The position numbers were made by a program, and so were the translations under genes. A DNA stretch of 64,000 nucleotides from Membranipora membranacea (Eukaryota; Bryozoa; Gymnolaemata; Cheilostomatida; Membraniporidae), in assembly GCA_914767715.1 (NCBI GenBank), contig OU612071.1, forward strand, positions 21,451,681-21,515,680, in the 5' to 3' direction. This document shows, piece after piece, positions 36,961-47,630 of the stretch. Every line of letters starts with the position of its first letter. The first letter of the stretch is position 1. The notes under the pieces were generated by a model, which saw only the letters and a list, made by a program, of their open reading frames with translations, was not told the origin of the DNA and did no database searches.

Positions 36961-38092
36961 GTAATGCTCTTTCCTTTCCTTTCCTTATTTTGGAGCTACA
37001 CTGAATTCAATGAGCACAAATTTGCCTGACTGGCAGCAGCAGTTTAAGACGGGTGTTCTGTCAACAGTCCAACAATTTTCTGAAAAAACTAGGTCTGGTA
37101 AGATGTTGAGATTGGTAATCCCGCTTTATGCAATGCAGGAGCTCACCGGTGTTCGATAGAATATGGCTGTTAACCGGTGACTAGGCAGATCAAGAGAGAG
37201 GTAGGAGCGTATTCACAACTTGCAGAAACATACTAATCGAATAACAATGGCAAAGTTAAAGTCAATACTGAGTTTTAGCTTTCTGTTTTGTTCACAGCCA
37301 GGCCACCTGACTTCGCTGTGTGGCAGCCTCGAATATAGACGGCTGGGTTTTGGTTGCGATCTCTGGTTTAACTGAGTCTTTGAACCGATGTATGTTGTCT
37401 TATAAAAAGTAAAAACTTGCGCTTCTTTCGCATTGATGCTCAATACTTTGGCTCATATCAACAGCGTAACGATAATAACGAATAGTCAGACTAAGATACA
37501 CTAGAGATATATTGTATTGCTGTTAAGTCACAGGTACTCATTTTGTCCATTGTAGACTAATGAGCCTAGGAAAATAAAAGTTGGCTAACAAAATATACCA
37601 TCAGCAATTCTTGATGTCATACAAGTGAGTATTCTGTTAACGGCGATACCCCCACCCTCAATGTTTCTAAAAAGAGATGTCACTCAATATAATAGGAGTC
37701 AAATCTGTTTATACCGTATTGGTTCAAGTTTTCTATAAGCTGTATGGTTTCAAAGGTTGACAGGTGAAAAAGGTTATATTAGGTCCCAAAGGCCTTATTT
37801 CTACTTCAGTAGCATTTACTCTTTGGACAGTCAAACCCGGGTGGCAATATTTTTGTGAAGTATATGGGCCCCCAACATATCTGAACCTGCATATGCAAGT
37901 CAACATGTTTGATTCAGCTAACCTATGGTAAAGAGCTGGACTTGACACTGAATAAGCCATTTTGCCTTACAAACATCAGACATCACAAATATACACGTTG
38001 GTGCGCCACATGGTACTCGCATAGGCCCTCTGTTATGGCTTATATATACATATATCATGATCTACATGTCGAGTGATTCCAATCAGTCAAAT

Positions 38093-38404
38093 ACCAGAAT
38101 GAATTATGGTTTTGCAGCCATAATGTAATTGTCATGAAGACAACCACCCTATTCATTCATATAAAATCTACCTCCATCAAGCATTTGCCTGTGGGTGATG
38201 ACAGTCAGTCAAAAGTGTGAGCGTGTGAAATTATCACTTTTGAGCTTTTCATATTGTGCGACCTGGTATTGCACTGTAAAATATTGCTTATGCCGCGCGA
38301 AAACAACCAGCCCCCAAGCTGTCTTATAAAGATCATCTGTCAAAAAGTCTCAAACGGAATTAACCATGATTTTGCAGCCATAACGTGATTGTCATGAGGC
38401 GACT
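38093..38404. repeat. Dispersed repeat F, copy 1, with short flanking direct repeats
   Basis: The body 38130-38375 matches 41068-41318 (aaaatctacctc.atcaagcat, ttttgagcttttcatatt, taaaatattgctta, gccgcgcgaaaacaacca, tctgtcaaaaagtctcaaacggaat). ttttgcagccataa.gt.attgtcatga occurs on both sides of it (38111 and 38371). Confidence 0.85.
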
Positions 38405-39531
38405 GTGTACCAAATTTCGGGTGTAAAGGTTAGAACTTAAAGTTTTTGTAAAGGAACAGGTTTCTTGGTATCATTTTTGAGCTTGAAATCAGATTAAGAC
38501 AGCTATCACACATGCATTTGCATATAAAATTAGTCATCAGGGTTATTTGGTCTGGTAGGTTTTGGGGTTATAAGTTAACAACATTGAGTTGCCTACTCAT
38601 GCACCGCCCAACTAGTCCAGGCGATTTGTGATGAGCCTGTTATTGGGGAAATACTGTAATATTAGTGACTATTGTGGTTAGATAACAACTTTTGCAAATA
38701 AATGACAAAGTCACTCACAAGTCTGTCTGATGACAGACTTATGCAAAAGCAAGTTATAAAATTTGTATACACACTATTTGATGAGTTGAGACCGCTAATC
38801 AAAACAACCTTTCTATCTGTTATGAGCCCATGTCAAAGAAAAGATTAGAAGAACCACTGTACATTACAATCAACGACTATGACTTTGACGCATTCCCTGT
38901 CCGTTGTTTTTCAAGCATGAAAATGAGTCATTTTCATTTCAGACCGATACGCTTGTTTGCTCTGTTAAAATAAGATTATGATGGAGCAATTGATTCTTCC
39001 TGCTGAAAAAGCCTTGCTTATTTCAGATTCACCCAAAAATGGTCCATGCAATGCTTTAGAGTTTGTACCAAATCTTGCAATTTACCCAACACTAGCCTCC
39101 CAAATCAGATCCATACTGACGAAATAACTCAAAAACTCGACAAATTAATTTCCTAAGTGACTGATGTGTGCAGTGACATGTGCTCTCATAAGACCTGCTG
39201 CACTCAGTCAGTAATATCGATAGTCTATGTTAAGATGTGCTGAGTATCTGTGATGCACACAGATGGACAAGATCTAATGAAGAAAATAGAAAGTTTCTCC
39301 AGGTATCCCACTGCTAACACGATTATCAATACTCCTCTTTAGGAGGCAGTCAAATTCATTTACATTTTACATCACCCTGAAGTCCGAAACAACTAGATGA
39401 CAAATTTATTGAGTTGAATTTACTTTGTGACTTGTAGTTTCTGTGTATGTAATGTGTTTATTTCACAACCAAAATATCATTTTCCAGTGAAAGAAATGAT
39501 AAAACTAGGTTGGTTATAGAAAAAAAGTATT

Positions 39532-39885
39532 TCATGCATTATAATGCCACATGAAAAACTGAAAAAAACTCTTCTTGCGCTTCTCAGTTCGACACTTCTC
39601 AGGATGGTATTTTGATATTACAGGTTTACGAGAGGATGTTTTAAAATTATTGATCTTGATTCTATTAAAAAGAGAATGGCTCGGGTCCTCAGAAACGTTA
39701 CTAAAATAGTGAGCACAGACGGAAAATAAAAACTCGTCAGTCTTTGGAAGATTAAGCTGATCTAATCTAGAAAAATAATCATCAACCTCGGTTAAAACAA
39801 TTTTACTACTAGTTTTCTGTAACTTCTCTAGTTTTGCCTTGTCATGCTCCGTTTTTAAACAATGTAAACAACACAGTTTATCCAA
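39532..39885 (-). mobile_element. LINE ORF2 C-terminus-like fragment
   Basis: A 117-codon frame with L-E-K-L-Q-K-T-S-S-K-I-V, D-Q-L-N-L-P-K-T-D and T-S-S-R-K-P-V. The order matches the tail of LINE reverse transcriptases (LxxLQxxxxxxI, LxxLxLpkT, RKP). Sequence similarity is weak; an unrelated host exon is possible. Confidence 0.5.
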
Positions 39886-40822
39886 AAAAACCTTGAGTGT
39901 TTAAACATCAGAATATTTGCAAAAATTGTTGAAAAGATTGTCAAAACCTCAAATCACTCAGTATTAATCCAGGGAGATACTCCTTGATCAATCATTGCAT
40001 GCTTTGGATTTTAACATCATCCTAATGCCTGAAATGTCGTGTCGAGATTTACAAAGAATTTATTTTAGATTTCTGTGCGATTTGGAAATACATATTTTCA
40101 AGAAAAACACACAATCTACCTGTGTTAATTTTGTATATTCCATTGAAATTCTATTGAGAGCCGCTATTCATGAAGCTAATAATTGAAGCATATCACTGGT
40201 TTTCATGCGGGCTGAAGACGGAGTTTGATTGGAATGTCATAGCCACAATCTCATTTGTTCATCATATTAATGTAAACAAAACCTTGAAATACTTAGCGAT
40301 GTATTGATCTGCCTTTACATTGCCAATTTCTATCCCGAGCAGTAACCATGGTTAACAGAAAATGTTGTATCTGCCAAAGCACTGTGGGTTATTTCCAGTG
40401 GCCGAAATCATACGGGTTTAAACTTGAGTGGTGTGACTACCTCAGAGATATTTTCCCTCTGATAATCATATGGACTCGACGTCGATTAGCTACAAATGCC
40501 TCCTAAATGATATTCAATCTTGCTCTCACTAGAGCTGTTAATCTCCCTGTAATTTTCATTCTCACTGTCGGGTGAGCTAGAGCTGTAATTTTTTGCCATG
40601 TTCAATTTAGATCGTTAGCTTTGTCATTGTATTATGAAATGTCATATACTATCCCATTTTACCAGCTAAACCACATGGGACAGATAAATAATGCCTTGTA
40701 TTCCCTCGTTCATCCAATAGATAATTTCTGTGTGTTTTGATATCACATGCAGAATATCAAAACCACTTTGTCGTAACAATACGCCTTAGTTACAAAGTAC
40801 TGTATATTCCCATTATAATCTG

Positions 40823-41027
40823 AGGTACTAAAAAGGTACTATTTTCAACAAGTGATCACAACTCCAAATGAAAAAAATAGTACCTTTTTAGTACCTTCTC
40901 ATCCCAACTTTGAGGGCAAAGAAGTCTTAACTGGGCCACAGGCTGCTTTTGAACATAGAATAATGTTCTAAACTAGACTGAGATCTCTAGAATGATACCA
41001 AAAACCCTGATCCTTTACAAGCACTTT
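40823..41027. mobile_element. Relative of the 21.3-kb MITE
   Basis: Inner inverted repeat aggtactaaaaaggtactatttt / aaaatagtacctttttagtacct (23 bp, perfect). The right arm matches 21447-21597 (actgggcca..., gactgagatctctagaatgata, caagcactttaa). Confidence 0.75.
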
Positions 41028-41067
41028 AATGACACAACGGTTGATGTGTCATTCTTTGCAAGTTCAT

Positions 41068-41318
41068 GAGCCGCGCGAAAACAACCACCCCATTCATTAA
41101 TCATAAAATCTACCTCAATCAAGCATCTGCCTGGGAGTGAGGGCAGTCAGTCACAAGTATGAGCAGGAGAAATAATTAATTTTGAGCTTTTCATATTATG
41201 CGGCCTGGTGTTTGACTGTAAAATATTGCTTAAGCCGCGCGAAAACAACCACCCCCAAGCTGTCTTGTAAAGATTATCTGTCAAAAAGTCTCAAACGGAA
41301 TGAACCATGATTTCGCAC
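41068..41318. repeat. Dispersed repeat F, copy 2
   Basis: Same orientation as 38130-38375. Inside each copy gccgcgcgaaaacaacca recurs, at both ends here. It lies about 40 bp after the 40.8-kb MITE. Confidence 0.85.
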
Positions 41319-41377
41319 TGAAGATAGAAGATACAGATATATATGAAAACAAATGTACCGAGTGACCTCAATGGTAT

Positions 41378-41635
41378 TTAGCAATCACAAGAATAAACAA
41401 CAAGCAGAGAGACACAGAATTGATCCATCAAAGATGTAGCAAACACAATGTGGTATGCCAATACTGTCAGCGCCAGGAAAACGGGAAATCCCGTAACGCA
41501 GTAATTTGGTTTTCCACATACGTCATAGGGCACAAGCAGCAGTGAAAATAAGTTTACCAAACAACCTCCAGGGTGACAAGGAAGTAATAAGTCATGGAGT
41601 AAAAACACCAAGGGATTATGCTCATCGCAGGGCAT
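41378..41635 (-). CDS. Candidate small Cys-rich membrane protein (85 aa)
   Basis: A complete ATG-to-stop frame: M-P-C-D-E-H-N-P-L, a hydrophobic stretch ending L-P-C-H-P-G-G-C-L-V-N, a second around L-F-S-L-L-L-V, D-V-C-G-K-P-N-Y-C, then a long hydrophobic segment. Ten Cys or so and two to three predicted membrane segments. Nothing in the flanks (TATA, poly(A)) confirms it; the family is not recognised. It could be a chance hydrophobic frame. Confidence 0.3.
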   Translation of the reverse strand: MPCDEHNPLVFLLHDLLLPCHPGGCLVNLFSLLLVPYDVCGKPNYCVTGFPVFLALTVLAYHIVFATSLMDQFCVSLLVVYSCDC

Positions 41636-42269
41636 AACTCAATTGTGCAAAAAATGCCAATTCACAGAAAACCAACATTGTCAGCTCAAAAATAGAACAA
41701 TAGATTCCAGTAGATAGCCTGAGGAACAGAAGCAAATATTCTACATGACGTGACCACAGAACGGTGTCATATAACAAAGCCACACGAGACACTAATCCTC
41801 AGAAAGCGAATGACAGCAAACAAAGGGCGAAAATTTGAGCAGTAAATCAGTAAAGTTTAATTCTTTGAACATCGCAGTCACCTTTTTACATACCTAGTAA
41901 AAGATATTATATTTGATTAAATGAACACTAGTAATCAGACGATCTCAGTTAGAACCTTAAAACCAAAGTTGAGTCTAAGGATCAATATACTGTGAGTATC
42001 ATTCGAGTAACAATATATATTTTTTTATAATTATTGAGACAATAAACCACAACTTTAGTGAATAAACTGTCGTAGTTGATTTCTTTGCATATAGTAATGA
42101 GTGAAATATTTGCGGAAAGTTTGTCAGTACTCAGACGTTAGGTCAAATTCACTAAGATTTCATGAGACATTTTTGCAATCAACTGAAGTAAGTTGTGATT
42201 AATTGTTATTAAAACAAAAGTCTGAAACAGGATTCAAAATTAACATTTGGATTTACGTTTAATAATTGT

Positions 42270-42400
42270 GATCTACAGTTGAACGCAGATAATTCGCGGG
42301 CTGTACTCATATCAATTTGGAAGTTATCGTGATTTACAGTTTAACGCAGGCAATTTGCCGGCTGTACTCATATCAAGTTGGAACTTTTTGTGATCTTTCT
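42270..42400 (-). repeat. About 61-bp tandem duplication in the 3' UTR exon
   Basis: Two similar units of about 61 bp (tgatctacagttgaacgcag and tgatttacagtttaacgcag), plus the start of a third, lie in the predicted last exon of the sushi gene. Confidence 0.7.
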
Positions 42401-42861
42401 TGAGAACGCTCTAATCTGTGAAAAAAGAAGAAAATCAGCATTGTATGGTAATAACACATTACACTTATATACCAGTTTATAAACACTATCATTGATTCAT
42501 AGATATCAGATTGAGTCATGTGACTGGCATGCGTATTGTTTACATATGAAATCTAAATTGAGGATTCTGACAGCAATTGGATCCCAATGTCTCTCTGTAA
42601 AAATTGCATTTGAAGGTGAGAAAAAAGACTTATAAATACCATTTTAAATTAATATGTAGTTTCAAATATAAACCGGTCTGCACTTGAATAACTAAATACA
42701 ATAAGAATATCTCACCGATCAAGGAACTCCATAACTGCATAAATCTACTGTCATTCAACATAATACACCTCGTCTCCTCCATAAATGCCAATCAAGCCAC
42801 ACGCACAACACATTATTGCAAATTCACTGACAGCGACTGAAGTGGCTGCTACTATCACAAG

Positions 42862-42896
42862 CTATGAGCATTCAAATAAGTTTTTACATCTGACCT
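42862..42896 (-). other. Candidate alternative terminal micro-exon (sushi-start remnant)
   Basis: After aactattggcag| the sequence AG GTC AGA TGT matches the first codons of the sushi exons (E-V-R-C), runs about 11 codons and stops at TAG 42862-42864. It is either a short alternative last exon of the sushi gene or the stub of a fourth, lost sushi exon. Confidence 0.4.
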
Positions 42897-43049
42897 CTGC
42901 CAATAGTTAAAAAAAAGATATTGCCATTATGTGCCTCCAACAAAAGATAACTTGCATTGTAAAAAACTGCTATGTTTCATGAAACTGGTTCGCTAGAATT
43001 ATGGCCTTTTGTTGAACTCGCAAATTATTATTCAATTTATCAAACTAAC

Positions 43050-43253
43050 CTAAACACTGTGGGATATCTACATCCTCAAATATCCCTGTGATGAGACATT
43101 GCACGCTGATTATCCGGGTGATTCCATTGGTTGCATCAAGGTCAAAGAAAAAGCCGTCATCACATGTAAAGGTGGCTTGGCTTCCCACTGCAAAATCTCC
43201 TGTTGGGATCTGACCATTCACTATATTCGTTACTGGGCTTGTACATCTGATTT
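43050..43253 (-). CDS. Sushi/CCP exon 3, intact
   Basis: A 204-nt phase 1-1 exon with the same module and four Cys, ending Pro-Gln-Cys-Leu-G|gttagt. It is very similar to exons 1 and 2, especially over N-G-Q-I-P-T-G-D-F-A-V, which indicates recent tandem exon duplication. Confidence 0.85.
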
Positions 43254-43424
43254 CTGCAATCAATCAATCAATGAAAGATATTTTTTAAATAATTGACAAA
43301 AAATTATGTCTCAACAGGAGCATGCAAATCGTTATCAAAACTGAAATTTCATTAACACGATCAACGGAAGTAGGCCTGATGGAAAGTTTACACCTGCACA
43401 TTATTGTCACCTAAACTAACTAAC

Positions 43425-43631
43425 CTGAACACACTGGGATATCTACAACCTCAAACAGCCCTGTGTTGAGACATTCAACGCTGAATTCCCGTATCACTTC
43501 ATTAGAATAGTCATCTCGATTAAAGGAAAAGCCGTCATCACATGTAAATGTAGCATTGCTTCCCACAGCAAAATCTCCTGTTGGGATCTGACCATTCACT
43601 ATCTTCGTTACTGGGCTTGTACATCTGATTT
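43425..43631 (-). CDS. Sushi/CCP exon 2, intact
   Basis: A 207-nt phase 1-1 exon encoding one complete CCP module: E-I-R-C start, N-G-Q-I-P-T-G core, F-T-C-D-D-G-F, then V-E-C and P-V-C. The canonical CCP Trp before Cys4 is replaced by Phe. It is flanked by aatgcag and gttagt. It belongs to the broken sushi gene. Confidence 0.85.
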
Positions 43632-43791
43632 CTGCATTAAATGAAAGATATTTTTTGACTAATTGACATAAAATCATGTCTCAACAGGAGCATGCAAATC
43701 GTTATAAAAACAGAAATTTCATAAACGCGATCAATTGAAGTAGCCATATGGCTGAAAATGGTCACCTGCACAATTTTCTGAAATAACTAAC

Positions 43792-43998
43792 CTGAACACT
43801 GTGGGATTTCTACAGCCTCAAACAACCCTGTGTCGAGACATTCCACCCTGAATGTCAGTATCAATTCATTTGAGGTTTCAGCCCGTTAAAAGAAATAGCC
43901 GTCATCACATGTAAAGATGGCTTGGCTTTCCACGGCAAAATCTCCTGTTGGGATCTGACCATTTACTAGATTTGTTAGTGGGATTGAACATCTGCTTT
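43792..43998 (-). pseudogene. Sushi exon 1 with in-frame TAA
   Basis: Phase 1-1 exon of 207 nt with good splice borders (ttggcag|AA and TCAG|gttagt). It aligns codon for codon with the next sushi exon, but where that one reads Phe-Asn-Arg this one has Phe-TAA-Arg at 43886-43888. The frame stays open on both sides and all four Cys remain, so the change looks recent. Confidence 0.85.
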
Positions 43999-45032
43999 CT
44001 GCCAATAACAAAAAAAAAACATTAAAACATTGTAAGCATAAATTGGTTCTTCCAAAAACAATTCCATTATCGAACCAGTGGCTTTGATACAGGGAACCAC
44101 AGTTGCTCATTTCTCACTATGCACCTAATGTAAGATTATAGCTATTTTGTCCCTTTAATGTAACATCTTCAGTATATTTGAGGATCATGTGACTTTTCTT
44201 TCTGTACGCTGAATGTAACCCTTACATATTTTCCGTTGCAACAGCGTCTCTCTCAAATTTTACCCAACTTTCTCATCTCAAATGTACCAGAAGTGCAATT
44301 AAAGAGCTTGACCTTAGCACTGCACGTGCTCTGTTAGCAACTATTGAAAGCAGAAAGACAAGACACAGATGATTTGTCTGAAGAATGACACAATTTGAAA
44401 GAGTATATCTCATTTACAGTAGAATAAACTGTTTCTATTGTGTATACTTGCCTGGTTTGATGGGTCCAACTGGTCGTGGTCATGGTTTGCCTGGATGGAT
44501 GGGTCTAGCTGGTCTTGCTGGCTTGCTTGGATGGATAGGGAAAGATGGTCCTTTTGATCCTCCTGATCTGCTGGAAGGGATTTGTTTGAATTGTCGTCCC
44601 GGTTTGCTTTGATGAAATGGTATAACTGGTCGTTCTGGATTGCTTGGATGGATGGGGATATGTGATCGTTCTCTTCCTGCAGGTTTGAAGAGGATAACTG
44701 GCTTTTGTGGTCCACCAAATTTTCCAGAACTGTGAGCATCTAGTACCAGCGCAGGTATTATTGCACTTACAAGTACCAAGTACATCACTGTGCTTGTCAT
44801 TCTAAAACACAATATCGAAAATGCTAAAACTCAAATATAACGATTAAGAACATCAGCAATGATACAATTATGTACAGTAAGTGTTCAGTGATCAATGTTA
44901 AAAAGTATTATTTAGACAAGCAGAAAAATCAGGAAATTAATAAGAAATATAAATAACTACCTTAGTTCACTTTTGTAACATCAACTTGACAAGTCTGTTG
45001 ATTAGTGATCGTAGAGCAGTGAGCGTGGTGTC

Positions 45033-45041
45033 TTTTATATG
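45033..45041 (-). promoter_or_regulatory. TATA box of the sushi gene
   Basis: Minus strand reads GCATATAAAAGAC. A start about 30 nt downstream (near 45010) gives a 5' UTR exon of about 50 nt ending at the donor AAG|gtagtt (44961/44960), before the ATG exon. Confidence 0.65.
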
Positions 45042-45154
45042 CTTCATTTTGGCAGGTTGGCACGTGACTGTTTCATATTTATGGTATATTTATGATTTGA
45101 ACACATTCTAATAGCATTCAAAAGTTCAATGCAATCCATTAACACAACACATGC

Positions 45155-45350
45155 TTTCTCTAAATCAACATAAAATATGGTATTAATGGATAGCCAGTGA
45201 GACAGTCAGTCGGGAATTAAAACATAGAAAGTGTGAACGGACATGTTAGAAAGGTACATACAAGACAAATAGTGACATTATTCGCAAAGTTTACAATCAT
45301 TAAAACAGTATGTGTGCTCGAGAACGGGGTTATCAGCATCATCAGTCTAT
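45155..45350. repeat. Segmental duplicate, copy 1 (partner 47345-47565)
   Basis: The blocks share stretches such as ggatagccagtga, cgcaaagtttacaat and gtgtgctcgagaa..ggggttatcagcatc. This copy lies just upstream of the sushi gene promoter. The partner lies at the far end of the collagen-like repeat block, so the 5' flank and repeat exon were probably duplicated together. Confidence 0.8.
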
Positions 45351-45942
45351 GCAGATGGAGACAATCTCATACCTAGATACACCTGTTATCCAGTCTTCAT
45401 CGCTGAGTTGAACGTGTGGCCAGTGTGCAAATATGTGCATTTTCTCTAGAGCCATATTTTATGAGGAGGCTTTCCTCTTTCGATGTTACACCAAAAAAAA
45501 ACAGCATACTACTTTTCCAGTTTGTTTTTTGATGATATAGATTTGGTTAAAGATCATAATTTAATCTAGCCCGGTAATAATGCCAAGCCGTGGGGCCTCA
45601 GATGTAACCATGTATTGTACAAGGGAGATGAATCCCATCAGTTTGCTCACCATAAATAAAGCTCCCTACTTTTACCAATGACTCCTTGCCATATATCGAT
45701 GTGTTGGTACATTAAATCGCTGTGGCTTATTTTCACAAAGAACCTACTGATGTAAATTTAGCTATCTTAATTTTAGATGCAACAGCACCTCTGTTTTCAT
45801 ATTTAAAGCAAACATTATATCTTTGTTTGTTCGAGTGATTTTCCAGGGATGCAATTAAAGATCCGGTCAGTTGCACTTCACAGTTTCAACCATTGAATGC
45901 AGAAAGACAACGGACACAGCTGTGTGTTTACGCTTTGGGTTA

Positions 45943-47335
45943 ACTTGCCTGGTTTGCATGGTTAGTTGGGATGCCTGGGTGTCCTGGTTTTAATTAATGG
46001 GTGGGACACCTGGTTGCCCAGGTTTACCTGAATAGATTTGGATACTTGGTCGTCCTGGTTGGCCTAGATGATAGGGAAACCTGGGTGCCTTGAATGGACA
46101 GGATGGATGGGGAAACCAGGTGGTTATGGCTTGCCTGGATTGAGGGGTTTACCTAGTAGTAATAGATGGGTGGTCTTTGCTTTCCTAGATTGGATTTAGG
46201 AAACCTGGTCATCCTGATTTGCCTAGCTTAAAGGAATACTTGGTCGTCCTGGTCGGCCTAGATCAGGGGTGCCCAACCTTTTCTCTCACATGAGCCATTT
46301 CAAAAATCAACTAAACCAAATGAGCTGACCACGTCGCGTGTAGACAACATGGAAACAGTCAGTGATATATATGTATCATATTCATTCATGTATAAGTGTT
46401 GGCAAAAATTCCAAGGGAAAGTCATCATATGTGATTATGCGCGTAGCCCGAAAAAATTTTTGAGGCAATTTCTGGTCATATAAGGAGCCCTGGAGTTTTC
46501 TAAGCATTTTAAGCATTTTGCAAATTTTTGTAAGCATTTTGGAAAATTTAGGTTGGCAAGTCTGTAAGAAGACAACTCTACACACATATTACAATGCAGG
46601 CACCCAGTACAATGAACTTGTATACACTATACATACATTTAGTGTACATTGTACATGCATGAATTGAATGCATGAAATTCGCGCCAAAAAGCGCGTGAAA
46701 TTTGCAAATATTAAAATGAGCCACCCAAAAAGCCAAAATGAGCCGAGGTGGCTCATGAGCCATAGGTTGGGCACCCCTGGCCTAGATGGAAGGAGAAACT
46801 GGCAGTCATCCGGATTTTCCTCGATGAATGGGTATAACTGGTCTTACTGGTTTGCCTGATTTGATGGTCATACCTGGTTATCCTGGTTTGCCTGGATGGA
46901 TTGGTATACCTGGCCATCCTGGTTAACATGAATAGATTGGGAAATTTGCTCGTCCTGGTTGGCCTCAATTGAAGGGAAAACCTGGTTGTCCTGATTTTCC
47001 TAGATAAATTGATATAACTGGTCTTGCTTTTTTGCCTGGATGGATGGGACACCTGGTCATCCTAGATTGCTTGGTTGGATGGGAATACCTGGTTGCCCTG
47101 GTTTATCCTGGATGGATTGGGAAACTTTGTTATCCTGGTTCGACTAGATGGAAGGGGATACCTGGTTGTCCAGCTTTATCCTGGATGGATTGGTATACCT
47201 AGTGGTCTTGGTTGGCCTGAATGGATGGGAATTCTCTGTCATTTAGATGAACCTGGATCGAAGGGGATACCTGGTTGCCCTGGTTGTCCTGGATGGATTG
47301 GGATACCTGGCATTCTGGTGAGAATTGCCAAATAG
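45943..47335 (-). pseudogene. Expanded, degenerate collagen-like repeat exon (paralogue of the sushi gene exon)
   Basis: Many diverged units of about 33-36 bp. Read on the minus strand they encode Gly-Ile-Pro-Ile-His-Pro-Gly-Lys-Pro-Gly-Arg-Pro-like triplets, the same repeat type as the Pro/Lys-rich part of the sushi gene. Stops and frame changes break it (for example after G-S-S-K near 47245). The 3' border CCAG|GCAAGT (near 45951) and the following intron (gcaattaaag, gcagaaagacaa) match the sushi gene at 44452 and 44300-44370. No signal-peptide exon or promoter remains. Interrupted by a MITE at 46264-46779. Confidence 0.65.
46264..46779. mobile_element. hAT-type MITE, 516 bp, with perfect 8-bp target duplication
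   Basis: Terminal inverted repeats CAGGGGTGCCCAACC and GGTTGGGCACCCCTG. Both ends are flanked by gcctagat (46256-46263 and 46780-46787). An 8-bp target duplication with CAGGGG termini is typical of the hAT superfamily (Charlie/Tip100-like non-autonomous elements). Short frames inside are not transposase. Confidence 0.92.
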
Positions 47336-47344
47336 TGTCAATAT

Positions 47345-47565
47345 TAACACCAAACATGCATTCACAGAATCAACATTAAAAACGATGGTATTCATGGATA
47401 GCCAGTGAAACGGCCAGTCGGGAATAAAGACATAGAAGGAGTGAATGTACATGTAAAGTAGGTGTACACAAGACAAAGAGTGCCATTATCCGCAAAGTTT
47501 ACAATAATCAAAACAGCGTGTGTGCTCGAGAATGGGGTTATCAGCATCGTCAGTCTATGTCATGT
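47345..47565. repeat. Segmental duplicate, copy 2 (partner 45155-45350)
   Basis: Matches 45155-45350 at most positions with small indels. It marks the upstream edge of the duplicated unit containing the collagen-like repeat block. Confidence 0.8.
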
Positions 47566-47630
47566 CTATCGTCATGCTAGATAGTGAACAACTTGCTATG
47601 CGCCCGAAGATTGCTGGGCTGAAATTATCT

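Larger units (their letters stand above)
42258..45041 (-). pseudogene. Signal peptide + Pro/Lys-rich + three sushi (CCP) domains; two in-frame stops
   Basis: Exons: 5' UTR about 45010-44961 (AAG|gtagtt); 44801-44452 with ATG at 44800; sushi exons 43998-43792, 43631-43425 and 43253-43050; last exon from 42415 (cttttttcacag|AT), which would give Asp-stop after the phase-1 splice, then 3' UTR with ATTAAA at 42258-42263. The start MTSTVMYLVLVSAIIPALVL is a signal peptide. A Pro/Lys/Arg-rich repeat (I-H-P-S-K-P, G-K-P) follows. All three sushi exons are phase 1-1 (207, 207, 204 nt), each with four Cys (R-C, F-T-C, Q/E-C, P-x-C). Breaks: TGA at 44480-44482, after 106 residues, with the frame open beyond it (Pro-Arg-Pro-Val-Gly), and TAA at 43886-43888 inside sushi 1. 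Either a pseudogene or allele, or only a 106-residue peptide is made. Sushi domains usually mediate extracellular recognition; the ligand is unknown. Confidence 0.75.

Noticed and set aside
44385-44612. Plus-strand collagen-like frame (Gly-Leu-Pro-Gly-Trp)
   Set aside because: Antisense reading of the Pro/Lys-rich exon of the sushi gene. The minus strand has the promoter, signal peptide and splice structure.
46668-46859. Frames inside the 46.3-46.8 kb MITE
   Set aside because: They span the element's inverted repeats and borders. A 516-bp hAT MITE has no coding role.
47075-47335. Plus-strand Gly-X-Y-like frame
   Set aside because: The repeat unit gives Gly/Pro-rich reading on both strands. 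Homology with the sushi gene exon places the original coding sense on the minus strand.
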